Below are positions 46,899-56,455 of a stretch of DNA of 64,000 nt, piece by piece. A program made the position numbers and the translations under genes. Every line of letters starts with the position of its first letter. The stretch's first letter is position 1. The stretch lies in the NCBI GenBank assembly GCA_011033025.1, contig WFMF01000192.1:62001-126000 (forward strand). The letters are read 5' to 3'. The notes below the pieces were generated by a model, which had not been told where the DNA came from, did no database searches, and saw nothing but the letters and a program-made list of their open reading frames with translations. Source of the stretch: Beroe forskalii. Its lineage: Eukaryota; Ctenophora; Nuda; Beroida; Beroidae.

Positions 46899-47717
46899 TC
46901 AGGGTTTGTAGGCCGGTGGAGGGCTGGAAGGCAGCTCCTGAGAGTTCGAAGGGCCCATCTGGCTCCCGTACGCAGCGTTATAATGTTCGTAGAACAGATT
47001 GTTAGGGGCCGGCACTTCTACGGGAGTAAGAGGTAATTCGAGTCTCTGGTTTGGCGGTATTTCCACCTGCCCCTCCCTCCTCACTCTTCCCTGACACTTG
47101 GAGCAGCATGTGCAGTGACTGCAGTGTCGGCAGTGCCAGCAGCAGGACACGCACAGACTCCGCGCCTCGTCACTAAACACTATCAGCAGGATGAAGGAGA
47201 TTACCAGGAAGATTAGGGGCAGGAAGAGGGCCAGGTGGGCCTTCTTCTCAGAGTAACTGTTCTGGAAGTAGAAATCATCTCCTCGTGCCCAGCAGGTGAA
47301 GTCGGAAGACATGGATTGGATGGAGTAATCAGCGGCGAAGCGGTTTATTGACTCCAAGACCCGCTGCTTGTTCTCATCGGGGTCCCGGGAGCAGTGGGGG
47401 ATGACAAAACATCCCTTGGTCAAACTGTCGTAGTCGGCATGGAGCGATCCCTTCGTTTTAGGGGCATGAGGGTCATCGTAAGGTGTGTAGAAAGCCTTGA
47501 AGTCGACGCAGGGGAACTGGGAGGTGCAGGTGGTGCCACAGGAGCAATCCTTCCAGGGCACGTCCCTGACTTGAACATACCTCTCAGCGATGTAGCACCT
47601 CCCGATCTCAAAGAGGGAGCCGTGGTAGTTGGGGATGGTCACTCGAACGAGGACAACGAGCCAGATAGCCAGGGAGAGGGATGTCAGGACCAGCCATACC
47701 ACAGTGACCCGCCTCAT
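46899..47717 (-). CDS. BK-channel beta / TipE-like auxiliary subunit
   Basis: 272 residues in one exon. Short cytosolic start, TM1 at about 8-28 (WLVLTSLSLAIWLVVLVRV), a large outer loop with eight or more Cys, TM2 at about 162-183 (LALFLPLIFLVISFILLIVF), then a cytosolic tail. The loop follows the KCNMB layout: C-Y-I ... C-S-C-G-T-T-C ... S-Q-F-P-C, then an acidic D-Y-D-S-L-T-K-G-C-F-V-I-P-H-C, then D-F-T-C before TM2. KCNMB and TipE proteins modulate BK or sodium channels. The tail has a dense C-C-W-H-C-R-H-C-S-H-C-T-C-C-S-K-C cluster just inside TM2 (possible palmitoylation or metal site) and ends S-P-P-P-A-Y-K-P, a PPxY motif for WW proteins such as Nedd4. Channel partner unknown. Confidence 0.7.
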   Translation of the reverse strand: MRRVTVVWLVLTSLSLAIWLVVLVRVTIPNYHGSLFEIGRCYIAERYVQVRDVPWKDCSCGTTCTSQFPCVDFKAFYTPYDDPHAPKTKGSLHADYDSLTKGCFVIPHCSRDPDENKQRVLESINRFAADYSIQSMSSDFTCWARGDDFYFQNSYSEKKAHLALFLPLIFLVISFILLIVFSDEARSLCVSCCWHCRHCSHCTCCSKCQGRVRREGQVEIPPNQRLELPLTPVEVPAPNNLFYEHYNAAYGSQMGPSNSQELPSSPPPAYKP

Positions 47718-48170
47718 AATCCTGGGGTGGAGTGATGTTTAGATGTGGCTTTTGGGGAGACAGACTGATGTTTAAAGGTAATTATCTTTAGGTGGAGCGA
47801 TGTTTAGATGAAGTGATGTTTATATGGGAGGGGGGGGGGGAGTCCATCGGCCTATAACCGCAAATGGGCGGAAATTGGAAATTTATTGGATAAATGGCCA
47901 GTTGGCTGTTTTTTCGTTAATTTTTGAGATAAACTGCTCCTTAGGGGGGTCTAATCAAACTCCCACATAATGACAGAATACACATTTTCTTAGATCCTGT
48001 ACCAATATTGTTTAAATATACTAATGAATTAAAATGGCGTTACTTAAGCTCCACTATCCGCATTGTTTATTATCAGCAACTTTTTATCTCTTTGAAATTG
48101 ATATCTTAAGAGGCTTGGAAACTGACCAGCCGCGGCAGCCCCCTTATTTTACCCCCCCCCCCCCCAACAC
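47718..48170. other. Upstream region of the channel-subunit gene
   Basis: Contains TGATGTTTA-GATG repeats (GTGATGTTTAGATG at 47732, 47797, 47812; also at 55992), poly-G/poly-C runs near 47830 and 48160, and no coding signal. Confidence 0.5.
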
Positions 48171-48174
48171 GCTC

Positions 48175-49080
48175 ACTCTACACACTCTCTGACAACCCCT
48201 CTGGAGAAAAAGAGTTACCTCTTCCTGATCACGTGGACATCTTCCTTCTCCGCAAGGAGATAGATGCGAGCAACAACACGACTCTGGAGGCCGTCATGAG
48301 TGCCATTGAGGAACGAATCTTCCTGGAGCACAAGGCTGAGGAACTGTCAGCGGTAGGTGGGTTGAGGAAATACATCATGGAAATTTCGAAAAAAAATGAC
48401 ATTATTACCCTCCCGTGGCTCAAACTCCAGTGTGATAATTATCGATATATCACTCCTTCATAGGACTACTGAACACTGGCGGAATAATAGAGCAGAATAT
48501 CGTTTAATAAATTGTTGATTTTATGAAGGAGCACTCAAAAATCTATAAAAACTTTGAATTCAGACGAGGGTCGTCAGACCCGAGTGGTAGGGAGTACTGT
48601 TTTGTCGGGTAATAATATAATTAACAAACTCATGGATCGTGTGATAATTTTCGATATAACACTCCCATTCGTTTGTTAATCGTACAGTATATCACGTGTT
48701 CAGAATGAACGACATTTCAATATTCAAATTAAACAAAAACTCACTGGGTCTAGCATCACTGCTCGGTGCTCAACACACATTTATAAATCTTCCCCTTCAT
48801 AACGATGAAATGATATCGCTATTATATCCTCAATACCTGCTAATTTCCGCGGGCTATTGCTAGTAATTGATGTCATGAAGTGCTATATATTTCAAAGGTG
48901 GACTTTTATTCTCCGGCTGTCCTCTATGGGGTTTTTAGTCCAGTACCGGTTCAACTCCTCTACCCTCGAACCTCACAACAATAGCGACCTGTACACTGCT
49001 GTTTCTGTTCAGCTTCAGCTTGACACTTCCATATGATGACAGTAGGACGATTGAAAATCGTACAAACAATACCTACTTCA
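48175..49080 (+). repeat. Left arm of a 7.5-kb inverted duplication with a gene fragment
   Basis: About 48190-48400 and 48690-49080 match the reverse complement of 55760-55480 and 55470-55080 at roughly 90%. The first block is an exon-like frame D-H-V-D-I-F-L-L-R-K-E-I-D-A-S-N-N that stays open to 48463. Between the two blocks, 48425-48680 is extra sequence absent from the other copy, with related ends (GTGATAATTATCGATATATC and GTGATAATTTTCGATATAAC), probably an inserted element. Downstream the frame equivalent to 55451-55194 is broken. Confidence 0.85.
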
Positions 49081-50966
49081 TTATTTTCTCATAAAGCTGA
49101 GGAAAACCCTTGCCTTTCAAAAGCAGTTTCATTTTTCTTCCCGGTAGTGGCAAAAATTTTTCCCACTCAATCAAATTTTCCCGTTTTCTGTGGCCCGCTC
49201 GCTTCGCTCGCAAAAACTAAAACTAAAAGATTCAGAAAAACTGCAAATATCATCAGTATGCTGCATAGCTACTCATGTGTCATTGTGGGAAGTTCGATGT
49301 GGATTCAGAAGTTGCGACAGAGTCTTGAGTTTACTATTATCCTTTTTTTAGAGAAGTCTGACACAACATGTTGTAATTTTACTTCATATTCTATTTCTTT
49401 TATGTGATTTTTGGTACCTTTGTACCTTGCTTATTTAATTTTATTTTGTCATCAAACTTTTATGTAATTTGACCATATGAATTCTAATTCTAATTTTTCA
49501 GTATCACGGACAAAATTTTCATGGACATTAATATTCACGATGAGGTGCTCAGCGTGACTGTAATGTCCGTGATAATTACGCCCGATAAGGTTATCTCGAA
49601 TACTGTACAACTGTATTTTCCAAAACCAAAAAACTAAAAGGATTTGGTTGTATTGGTCCGCGGCAGTTTTGTCGTCCTTCACTCTGAAACCTTTGATATA
49701 AGGAAGAACGCGGCGGTTAAAACGGCCGCAAACTCAAAGTCACTTCAATGTGCCCAGCTGTTTAATAACAAAAAGCACCTATCGGAGCCAATATACCCGG
49801 GGATTTTGGATCCGATGAGCTTTCAATTTTTTGGAGGCCTTACTTAAAATTCTGCTCTATAACAAAAGTGCAAAATTAAGTTTCGAAGCGATCCTTTCAA
49901 GGAAAAAGGTTGAAAAAGTTGAGATTTTGAGCAAAGTGTAAAGTTTGGTAAATAAGGTCAAATTCACTTATGAATTGGTCTGCCTATCAATTTTGACCTA
50001 AATGATGGGCAGACACGTTTGAAGCTCATATCTCTAAAAATGTAGCCATAATGGTCATCTTTAGTTTTATGCCCGAAATAGGCCAACTGCCACTTTGGTG
50101 TGCACGCTTCGCAAGGCCATAACTTGACCATTTTTAATCCGATTTTAACATAATATAAAATGACACTAAAATGATCAGCTCGTCGAGACGAATCGAATGC
50201 AAGCAAAAGCTAAGCGCTATCTCCTCCCGGTGAAATTACGATTTTTGGACGCCATTTTTGCTCCGAGGCCTCGCATTGGCCATGTTGGACCTATGGACTC
50301 AAGACCACTGTCAAAATGTTGGTACACGCCCTGGCCATCCTGGCCAAGCCATATCTCGAATTCGTGTTTTCCAAAATATGAGGGGTGAACCCCCTCCCCC
50401 TTTTAATGCTACTGAGTAGAGAGAAAATTTTCAAATTTGATGTCGTGAACCTCTGAATAATTTTTGTTATTTATGTACAAGAAACAAGAAATTGCGTGAG
50501 CAAAAACATGCAGTTTTGTGATTTCAAACTCAAATATATATTTTACGAGGTATGCTGTAGACAAAGGAAAAACACGTTTGAGGGGGTTATGTGCGAGACA
50601 GTAAGTCGCCACGTTCAACCATTCTGTTTGGTTCTTTGATTTTCATGATCAGATAATATGAGAATTTAATAATAACCATGGAGCAGTGTGAATTGTAAAA
50701 CCACAGTATTCGAAATTAATTCATTTTGCGAGCTCACTGCATCAGTACCCCAGAAATGTGTGACTATGCTCTATGGATCGCTCACATATTATTATATTAC
50801 GTGTTCTTTTTTTTTAGAAACTCAATTAGAATCAACTGAAATAATCCACATCGTTTTCAGTGTTTATTATAAGCCTTATCTATTTATTTACTTTTTTGAT
50901 CTTCCTGACTTCAGTATTTTGTTTCAAACTTCCTTATCAAGCATAACCTAAAATCCGTAGTATAAA
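49081..50966. other. Upstream region of the LDLa receptor, no gene seen
   Basis: Unremarkable AT-rich DNA. CACGGACA/TGTCCGTG inverted pair around 49505-49575 with a relative at 20690. 49850-50400 reads like an old repeat. No TATA box assigned; AGTATAAAATG abuts the start codon and is too close to serve as one. Confidence 0.45.
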
Positions 50967-53900
50967 ATGTTTACCTTCTGTGGAAATGTTTGGAGGGCTA
51001 TTCCTGTAATAAGCTTAGCAATATCCATTGCCACAACTGAAGCTTACTATGATGGACTACAAACATTCGTTAGGCGTCTTATCGATGTCACCATTTCCCC
51101 CTCACCCTTTGAGGACACCATGGTCACCAATTGCAGCACTATAGTTCTGAGAGGTTTTCTCAAAGAACAGTGCTTTGTTGGTGGCAAGCCGTACTACAAG
51201 TGTCCTTTCTCAAACAGTTTCTATCGAGTTTTGCTGGAGCAATGTAAAGAACAGTGGTTTACTCACCTATGTGAGGATGACCCTACCTTCTACCAGTCAT
51301 GCGGCCACTTTGTATGTAGTCCTAATGTGCAAAGTAAGCAGTTATCAGGAGTTGGGGTTTGCGGAGAGATAGTATGCCAATATCCTCCATCTATCGTCTC
51401 AAACATAGCTCCCATAACTACAAGAAAGAAACCCCTGCCTTTCATTAGAAGCATCGTGACAAGTGGCATCTTTGGAGACCAACGGTGTGATGGCAAATCA
51501 AACTGTTTAAATGAGCTAGGTGGGATAGCGGTCGATGAGATGTTTTGTGAAACAAACACAACACTCTTTCATTGCATACTATCATCCAATTCACCAATGC
51601 AAACAGTCAGGCCAGAAAACATTTGTGATGGTATTTGTGATTGTGAAACAAATTGTCGTGATGAAGCAAAGTGTTACAATTACTTTACTGGTATCATGTG
51701 CCAGCATCGGAGACTGAACACTGCAGGAACATTTGAGTATTTGCCACCATGGAAAATATGTGATAGCTTTAGAAACTGCATTAATGGAATCGATGAAAGA
51801 AACTGTGATACGAACGAAATCTGCCTCAGCCTATCCATCACAGAAACATCTCAGAAGTTCACAAGACCACTAAACAGTAGAAACAAGTGTGGTGTGCTGC
51901 AGAGCACATCGCTAAAAAGAGTTTGTAAGGATTTTAGGGATCAAATGAACTGTAGTAAAAGCATCAGTTTAATGAGTCCCTTGATCTGTGACATTGATGG
52001 CTATCCAACCACTTTATCACAGTATGTTCTCTGTAAAAATCTTAGCTTATGCGATGATGACCTAGATATGAAATGTGTGAATTTGGGCTCCAGTTGCACA
52101 GTCCATAAGCACAGAATGTGCGATGGCATTGATGACTGTCCACTAAGAGATGATGAGAGTAAACAAATTTGCAAGAACACAGTCGCAGACATTACCTGTG
52201 TAAGAAAACTTTCAAACACGAGTGAACCTCGTCTTCCCCTTCTATCTGACTGGGTTTTAGATGGGGTGCAGGATTGCACTGATGGCATTGACGAAAGCAC
52301 GGACCTATGGGAGGAGCAATGTGGAACTGGGAGTGTGAGTGTCCATGTTATGGCTGGCATAAGCAAGTTTTGTCAATCACGCACTTTGCTGAAATGTCCC
52401 CACATGCAGGGCGTTTATTTAGCTTTGGAAAATGTTTGTCTTGATGCCTGGAACTGTGATTCATCATTGTGTCGTGTTTCACGGGGAAGCAATCAAGCTG
52501 GAAATCTAATTACGAAAACGAACCAAGAAAGCCATAAGTACAGAATGAGATTCTTCATTTGCCTTCCTGGTCTCGAGAGTTTACAGGCCTTCATAGGTCC
52601 ATGTGAAATGCTGCACCTTGAGACAGGAAATAAACTTATTGGAGTTGAGGAGAGCATGAAAAAAATAATGTTCAATCGCTATTTTGCTGCCCGTGTGGAT
52701 TGCAAGGATATCTTTGGTGAACTGTACATTTACATGAGATGTACGGGACAGTGCAGGAACTCAGTTCAATGTGTTCTTGAAGACATTGTTCCGCACTCTT
52801 CCTGCATGAATTATCCCTCAGAAAAGAAAGCTATGACCGTAACGAGAAGTGGATTCCTCACTGTAGTTCTTCGAAAGAGTGATGGAACATTCCATCAGGA
52901 CATCTTCAGTTGCAAGAACAGGAACTGCATTGAATTGCACAGGGTCTGTGACTTAGTGGACGATTGTGGTGATGCCTCAGATGAGGATTGGTGTGGGAAC
53001 AATTTCAAATGTGATTCAGGTGAATTCATCCCGCTCTCAAGGAAATGTAATGGGGATTTCGATTGCTTGGACTTTAGTGATGAATGTAATGTCCACTGCA
53101 GTAACCAAGTGAAGATTTTTAGCCATGTCACTTTGTGCATAGCGGCCTGGATAGCAGGCACAGTGTCTGTCATTTTGAATGGATGGATTATCATTAAACA
53201 CATAATAAGTTTCAGTGAATTAAAAACCAGCGTAGCGAAGACAAACAGTTGTCTCATGACAGTGATATCTGTAGGGGATTTTCTCCAAGGTTCATTCCTC
53301 CTGCTTGTCGCTTTGGCTGATGAGTTCATCAACAAAAGTACTTGTTTCACGCAATTCAATTGGACCACCAGCAAGACATGCAATTTGCTAGGCATTATTT
53401 CAACCATTGGATCTCAGATATCGCTGTTTTCTATGACCTTGTTGAGTATTACAAGGACCATAGGGGTTACATCCATGGTTAGACCATCAGAAGATTTATC
53501 AAGGAAGTCAAAGATGATTCTTATAGCTGAAGTAGCCGCAATATTTGTTTTCGCAATTGCATTGGCACTCTTGCCTCTCTTACCTTTTGCTGAAGAATAT
53601 TTTGTTGAAAGCCTGGCCTATGAAAACAAACTTTTCGTGGGAAAAGTGGACAAATCTAAGCATTTTCAAATCATACAGGCATATTTTGGGCGGATTCATA
53701 GGGTCAATCAAGATTGGGATCCTATCAAACAGTTAGTCGCAGAAATGTTTGTCAATGATAGAGTCGAGGGTGAAAAGATTGGATTTTATGGAAGTAACGG
53801 TTTCTGTCTCTTCAATTACTTCATTAGAAGGAGAAATCTCGGCAAATGGCTTACTGGATCGGTTTTACTGCTTAACTTAGTCTGTGTTACGATTATAGCA

Positions 53901-54308
53901 GTGAGTTATATCATAGTAAATATTTCAGCTTGGAAGAGTTCTGCACTTGCCGGGGAAAACAACAAGGCATTGATTAAGCGAAACAGAACCATCCAAAGGA
54001 AGGTAGCGATTCTTATAGCCACTGATGTGCTCTCCTGGGTCCCCTTCATCATCATCTCAACTACACACTTCCTAGAGCTATTAGATGCGTCCAGCTGGCA
54101 TTCCGTCTTTAGTATCATCATTCTTCCCTGCAATTGTATCATCAACCCTGTCTTAATACTAGAGGATACCATCTGTGAGACATTTCTCGCAGTGTTCGAG
54201 AAAGTGAGCAAAGTTTTCAGTGCCGTGAAAAAGAGAAAGAACAATGATATGGGCATGCAAAATAGGCATGAAATAAATGCCAATGAAGTGAACCCTAATA
54301 TGACATAA
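50967..54308 (+). CDS. LDLa-repeat seven-transmembrane receptor (LGR/relaxin-receptor-like, no LRRs)
   Basis: 1113 residues, intronless; in-frame TAG at 50958-50960 supports this ATG. Signal peptide about 1-27. Ectodomain to about 710 with six to eight LDLa-like modules, clearest: C-D-S-F-R-N-C-I-N-G-I-D-E-R-N-C, M-C-D-G-I-D-D-C-P-L-R-D-D-E-S, V-C-D-L-V-D-D-C-G-D-A-S-D-E-D-W-C, K-C-N-G-D-F-D-C-L-D-F-S-D-E-C; these Asp/Glu sets bind calcium in the family. Seven helices span about 715-1075. The F-Y-G-S-N-G-F-C-L before TM5 is the LGR/relaxin-receptor signature; TM3 ends S-I-T-R-T (no DRY) and TM7 has N-P-V-L-I-L-E-D. Leucine-rich repeats, normal between LDLa and 7TM in relaxin receptors and GRL101, are absent. 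G-protein signalling at the plasma membrane is inferred; ligand unknown. It lies between the arms of an inverted duplication. Confidence 0.88.
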   Translation: MFTFCGNVWRAIPVISLAISIATTEAYYDGLQTFVRRLIDVTISPSPFEDTMVTNCSTIVLRGFLKEQCFVGGKPYYKCPFSNSFYRVLLEQCKEQWFTHLCEDDPTFYQSCGHFVCSPNVQSKQLSGVGVCGEIVCQYPPSIVSNIAPITTRKKPLPFIRSIVTSGIFGDQRCDGKSNCLNELGGIAVDEMFCETNTTLFHCILSSNSPMQTVRPENICDGICDCETNCRDEAKCYNYFTGIMCQHRRLNTAGTFEYLPPWKICDSFRNCINGIDERNCDTNEICLSLSITETSQKFTRPLNSRNKCGVLQSTSLKRVCKDFRDQMNCSKSISLMSPLICDIDGYPTTLSQYVLCKNLSLCDDDLDMKCVNLGSSCTVHKHRMCDGIDDCPLRDDESKQICKNTVADITCVRKLSNTSEPRLPLLSDWVLDGVQDCTDGIDESTDLWEEQCGTGSVSVHVMAGISKFCQSRTLLKCPHMQGVYLALENVCLDAWNCDSSLCRVSRGSNQAGNLITKTNQESHKYRMRFFICLPGLESLQAFIGPCEMLHLETGNKLIGVEESMKKIMFNRYFAARVDCKDIFGELYIYMRCTGQCRNSVQCVLEDIVPHSSCMNYPSEKKAMTVTRSGFLTVVLRKSDGTFHQDIFSCKNRNCIELHRVCDLVDDCGDASDEDWCGNNFKCDSGEFIPLSRKCNGDFDCLDFSDECNVHCSNQVKIFSHVTLCIAAWIAGTVSVILNGWIIIKHIISFSELKTSVAKTNSCLMTVISVGDFLQGSFLLLVALADEFINKSTCFTQFNWTTSKTCNLLGIISTIGSQISLFSMTLLSITRTIGVTSMVRPSEDLSRKSKMILIAEVAAIFVFAIALALLPLLPFAEEYFVESLAYENKLFVGKVDKSKHFQIIQAYFGRIHRVNQDWDPIKQLVAEMFVNDRVEGEKIGFYGSNGFCLFNYFIRRRNLGKWLTGSVLLLNLVCVTIIAVSYIIVNISAWKSSALAGENNKALIKRNRTIQRKVAILIATDVLSWVPFIIISTTHFLELLDASSWHSVFSIIILPCNCIINPVLILEDTICETFLAVFEKVSKVFSAVKKRKNNDMGMQNRHEINANEVNPNMT

Positions 54309-54421
54309 ATTTCAACTATTCGAGCGTTTCAACGACAAACAACTATCCTACCTCATCTCAGTTTGGTAGCTGACGTTAACTATGCTGGAAGGAGACTATT
54401 GCTGAAAATTCTATGGAAATA

Positions 54422-54848
54422 CCTTATTGGCCTTATTCAGTCGGCCTATTTTTAACCGACCCTTTTTTTAACTGGCACTATGGACAAAAATAGAATCATT
54501 TTTGAACCATTTTAACCGGCCCCTTGGACAAAATATTTTCAAGTGGCTGCCAAACCAAGATCTTTGCTCAAAAATAGTCACGAAAACGAACTTATACTAA
54601 GTAAATTGCATCAAAAACCCATATCCTGGCCTAATATCATGATTCAGGTTATTATCTGTGTTCTATAATGACGGTCAAATGAATTTAACAGTACATAAGC
54701 CAAGTGATAGAAGTTTCATCCGGCCTAAATCAGCTGGCCTTTAATTTAATCGGTCCCACTTTAACCGGCCATTTTTAACCGGCCCTTTGGACAAAAATTT
54801 CAAAATTGTTTTTGTCCGTAAGGGCCGGTTAAATAACGGCCAATAAGG
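54422..54848. mobile_element. Mariner-type MITE (CCTTATTGGCC ends)
   Basis: Ends CCTTATTGGCC and GGCCAATAAGG are exact reverse complements, flanked by TA on each side (54420-54421 and 54849-54850). Inside are many AACCGGCC/GGCCGGTT and TTTGGACAAAA pieces in inverted order. No frame. TA target duplication fits Tc1/mariner. It sits 114 bp after the receptor stop. Confidence 0.85.
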
Positions 54849-55193
54849 TAACTTTTGCCTATTAGCATATTATATTATTGCAAAATTAAGCTAATATTGA
54901 CATCCTTGTAAATTATCAGCAGTATGGGGTATGGCGCAGAAAAAATTCCGCGCCACAAAATTTGAAAAAAAAACAATGATTACTGCGCCACAATTAATTT
55001 GAATTTGAACGTTCATTTGAACGTTCACAATTCATTTGAACGTTGACTGAAATGAAAGCAGCGATTATGGCTTCTGATTGCTCTTCCTCCCAGGAAATTA
55101 TGAAAAAGCAGCTTTTCCTCAGTTTTATGAGGAACAAATGAAGTAGGACTAGGTATTGTCTACGATTTTCAATCGTCCTAAAGAAACCGCAGT

Positions 55194-55762
55194 TTACAGG
55201 TCGCTATAGTTGTGAAGATTGAGGGTAGAGGAGTTGAACCGGTGGACTAAAAACCCCATGGAGGACAGCCGTAGAATCAAAGTCCACCTTTGAAATATGT
55301 AGCACTTCAAGCAATATCCCGCGGAAATTAGCAGGTATTGAGGATATAATAGCGATATCATTACATCGCTATGAAGGAGAAGATTTATAAATGTGCGTTG
55401 AGCACTGAGCAGTGATGCTAGACCCAGTGAGTTTTTGTTTAATTTGAACATAAAATGTCGTTCATTCTGAACACGTGATATATTTTCATATCTTTTTTCG
55501 AAATTTCCATGATGTATTTCCTTAACCCACCTAGCGCTGACAGTTCCTCAGCCTTGTGCTCCAAGAAGATTCGTTCCTCAATGGCACTCATGACGGCCTC
55601 CAGTGACGTGTTGTTGCTAGCATCTATCTCCTTGCGGATAAGGGAGATGTCCACGTGATCAGGAAGAAATAACTCTATTTCTCCAGAGGGTTTGTCAACT
55701 TCAGTAAAGTGAGTGTGTTGGGGGGTCTTACTTTCTTTGATTTTGGCATCAGTAAACAGCAT
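55194..55762 (-). pseudogene. Unrecognised gene or gene fragment (right arm of inverted duplication)
   Basis: Minus-strand frame from ATG 55762 reads M-L-F-T-D-A-K-I-K-E-S-K ... R-K-E-I-D-A-S-N-N-T-S-L-E-A-V-M-S-A and L-R-K-Y-I-M-E-I-S-K-K to a stop at 55439. A second frame, 55451-55194, overlaps its end and reads F-K-L-N-K-N-S-L-G-L-A-S-L-L-S-A-Q-R, then a hydrophobic stretch to a stop. Together they look like two parts of one small protein separated by a frame change or a short intron. No family recognised. The mirror copy at 48190-49020 is more damaged. Confidence 0.5.
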
Positions 55763-56215
55763 AATATAAACGTATGGAGCTTGGACCTTCTTTAAGAATT
55801 ACTTCTTACTTCTTAGACTAAGCACAAGGGCAAATTTCGACTGTTTCAACCCTCTTGATTGAAACATTTGACACCCCACCTATCAAATTAGCAGGAAAAT
55901 GTCAGTTATAGAGATTGTAACAACATTTTCTCTCGAGAATTTTGTCGACAAATGGCCGTTGGCCGGTGGACACCCCCCCCCCCCATTATATGGAGTGATG
56001 TTTAGATGAGTTGATATTTAGGTGATTTGATCTACTAATTGTAGGAAATTTTATCTAAATTGAAGAATGAAGATAAAGAGATTAATTCACGGAAGTTTTT
56101 CGAAGATGAAACAACTCAGTTCACAAGGATAGTGATTTAACGGATCGGGTTGTTGAATAAGAGTCGCATTATTACAAAATAATGAGTACCTTACTTGTTC
56201 TCTTTTGTCTCAATG
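55763..56215. other. Intergenic, no gene seen
   Basis: A poly-C run near 55972 and GTGATGTTTAGATG (55992) echo the sequence upstream of the channel-subunit gene at 47732-47830, so the inverted duplication may extend further in decayed form. Confidence 0.45.
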
Positions 56216-56218
56216 CCA

Positions 56219-56455
56219 ATGGTTCAAGTACAAATGTTAACTATGTGGTTATTTAATGACAATCAATTTCGTCGTTCTACGACATCTTCAGGTCTCAGTA
56301 AGTTAGTTTAATGTGTTGTGTTGTAAGTTTTAAACTTGCAACACAACATATATCAAATTAACTAAATGAGACCTGAAGGTGTCGTAGAACTTTGAAATTG
56401 ATTGTCATTAAAGAACCAATCGTTTACATTTGTACAATGTACAAGTACCATTTTA
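56219..56455. mobile_element. Foldback element (about 235 bp)
   Basis: Arms 56240-56325 and 56328-56415 are reverse complements (TTTAATGACAATCAATTTCG, TCTACGACATCTTCAGGTCT, TGTTGTGTTG-TAAGTTT), with weaker pairing continued out to ACAAATGT / ACATTTGT. Almost no loop. No coding potential. Confidence 0.8.

Noticed and set aside
48233-48463. Stand-alone 76-codon gene
   Set aside because: It is the left-arm copy of the fragment at 55439-55762 and lacks its start region, so treated as duplicated fragment.
52001-54283. Minus-strand frames inside the LDLa receptor
   Set aside because: Antisense shadows of a long coding exon with no domains.
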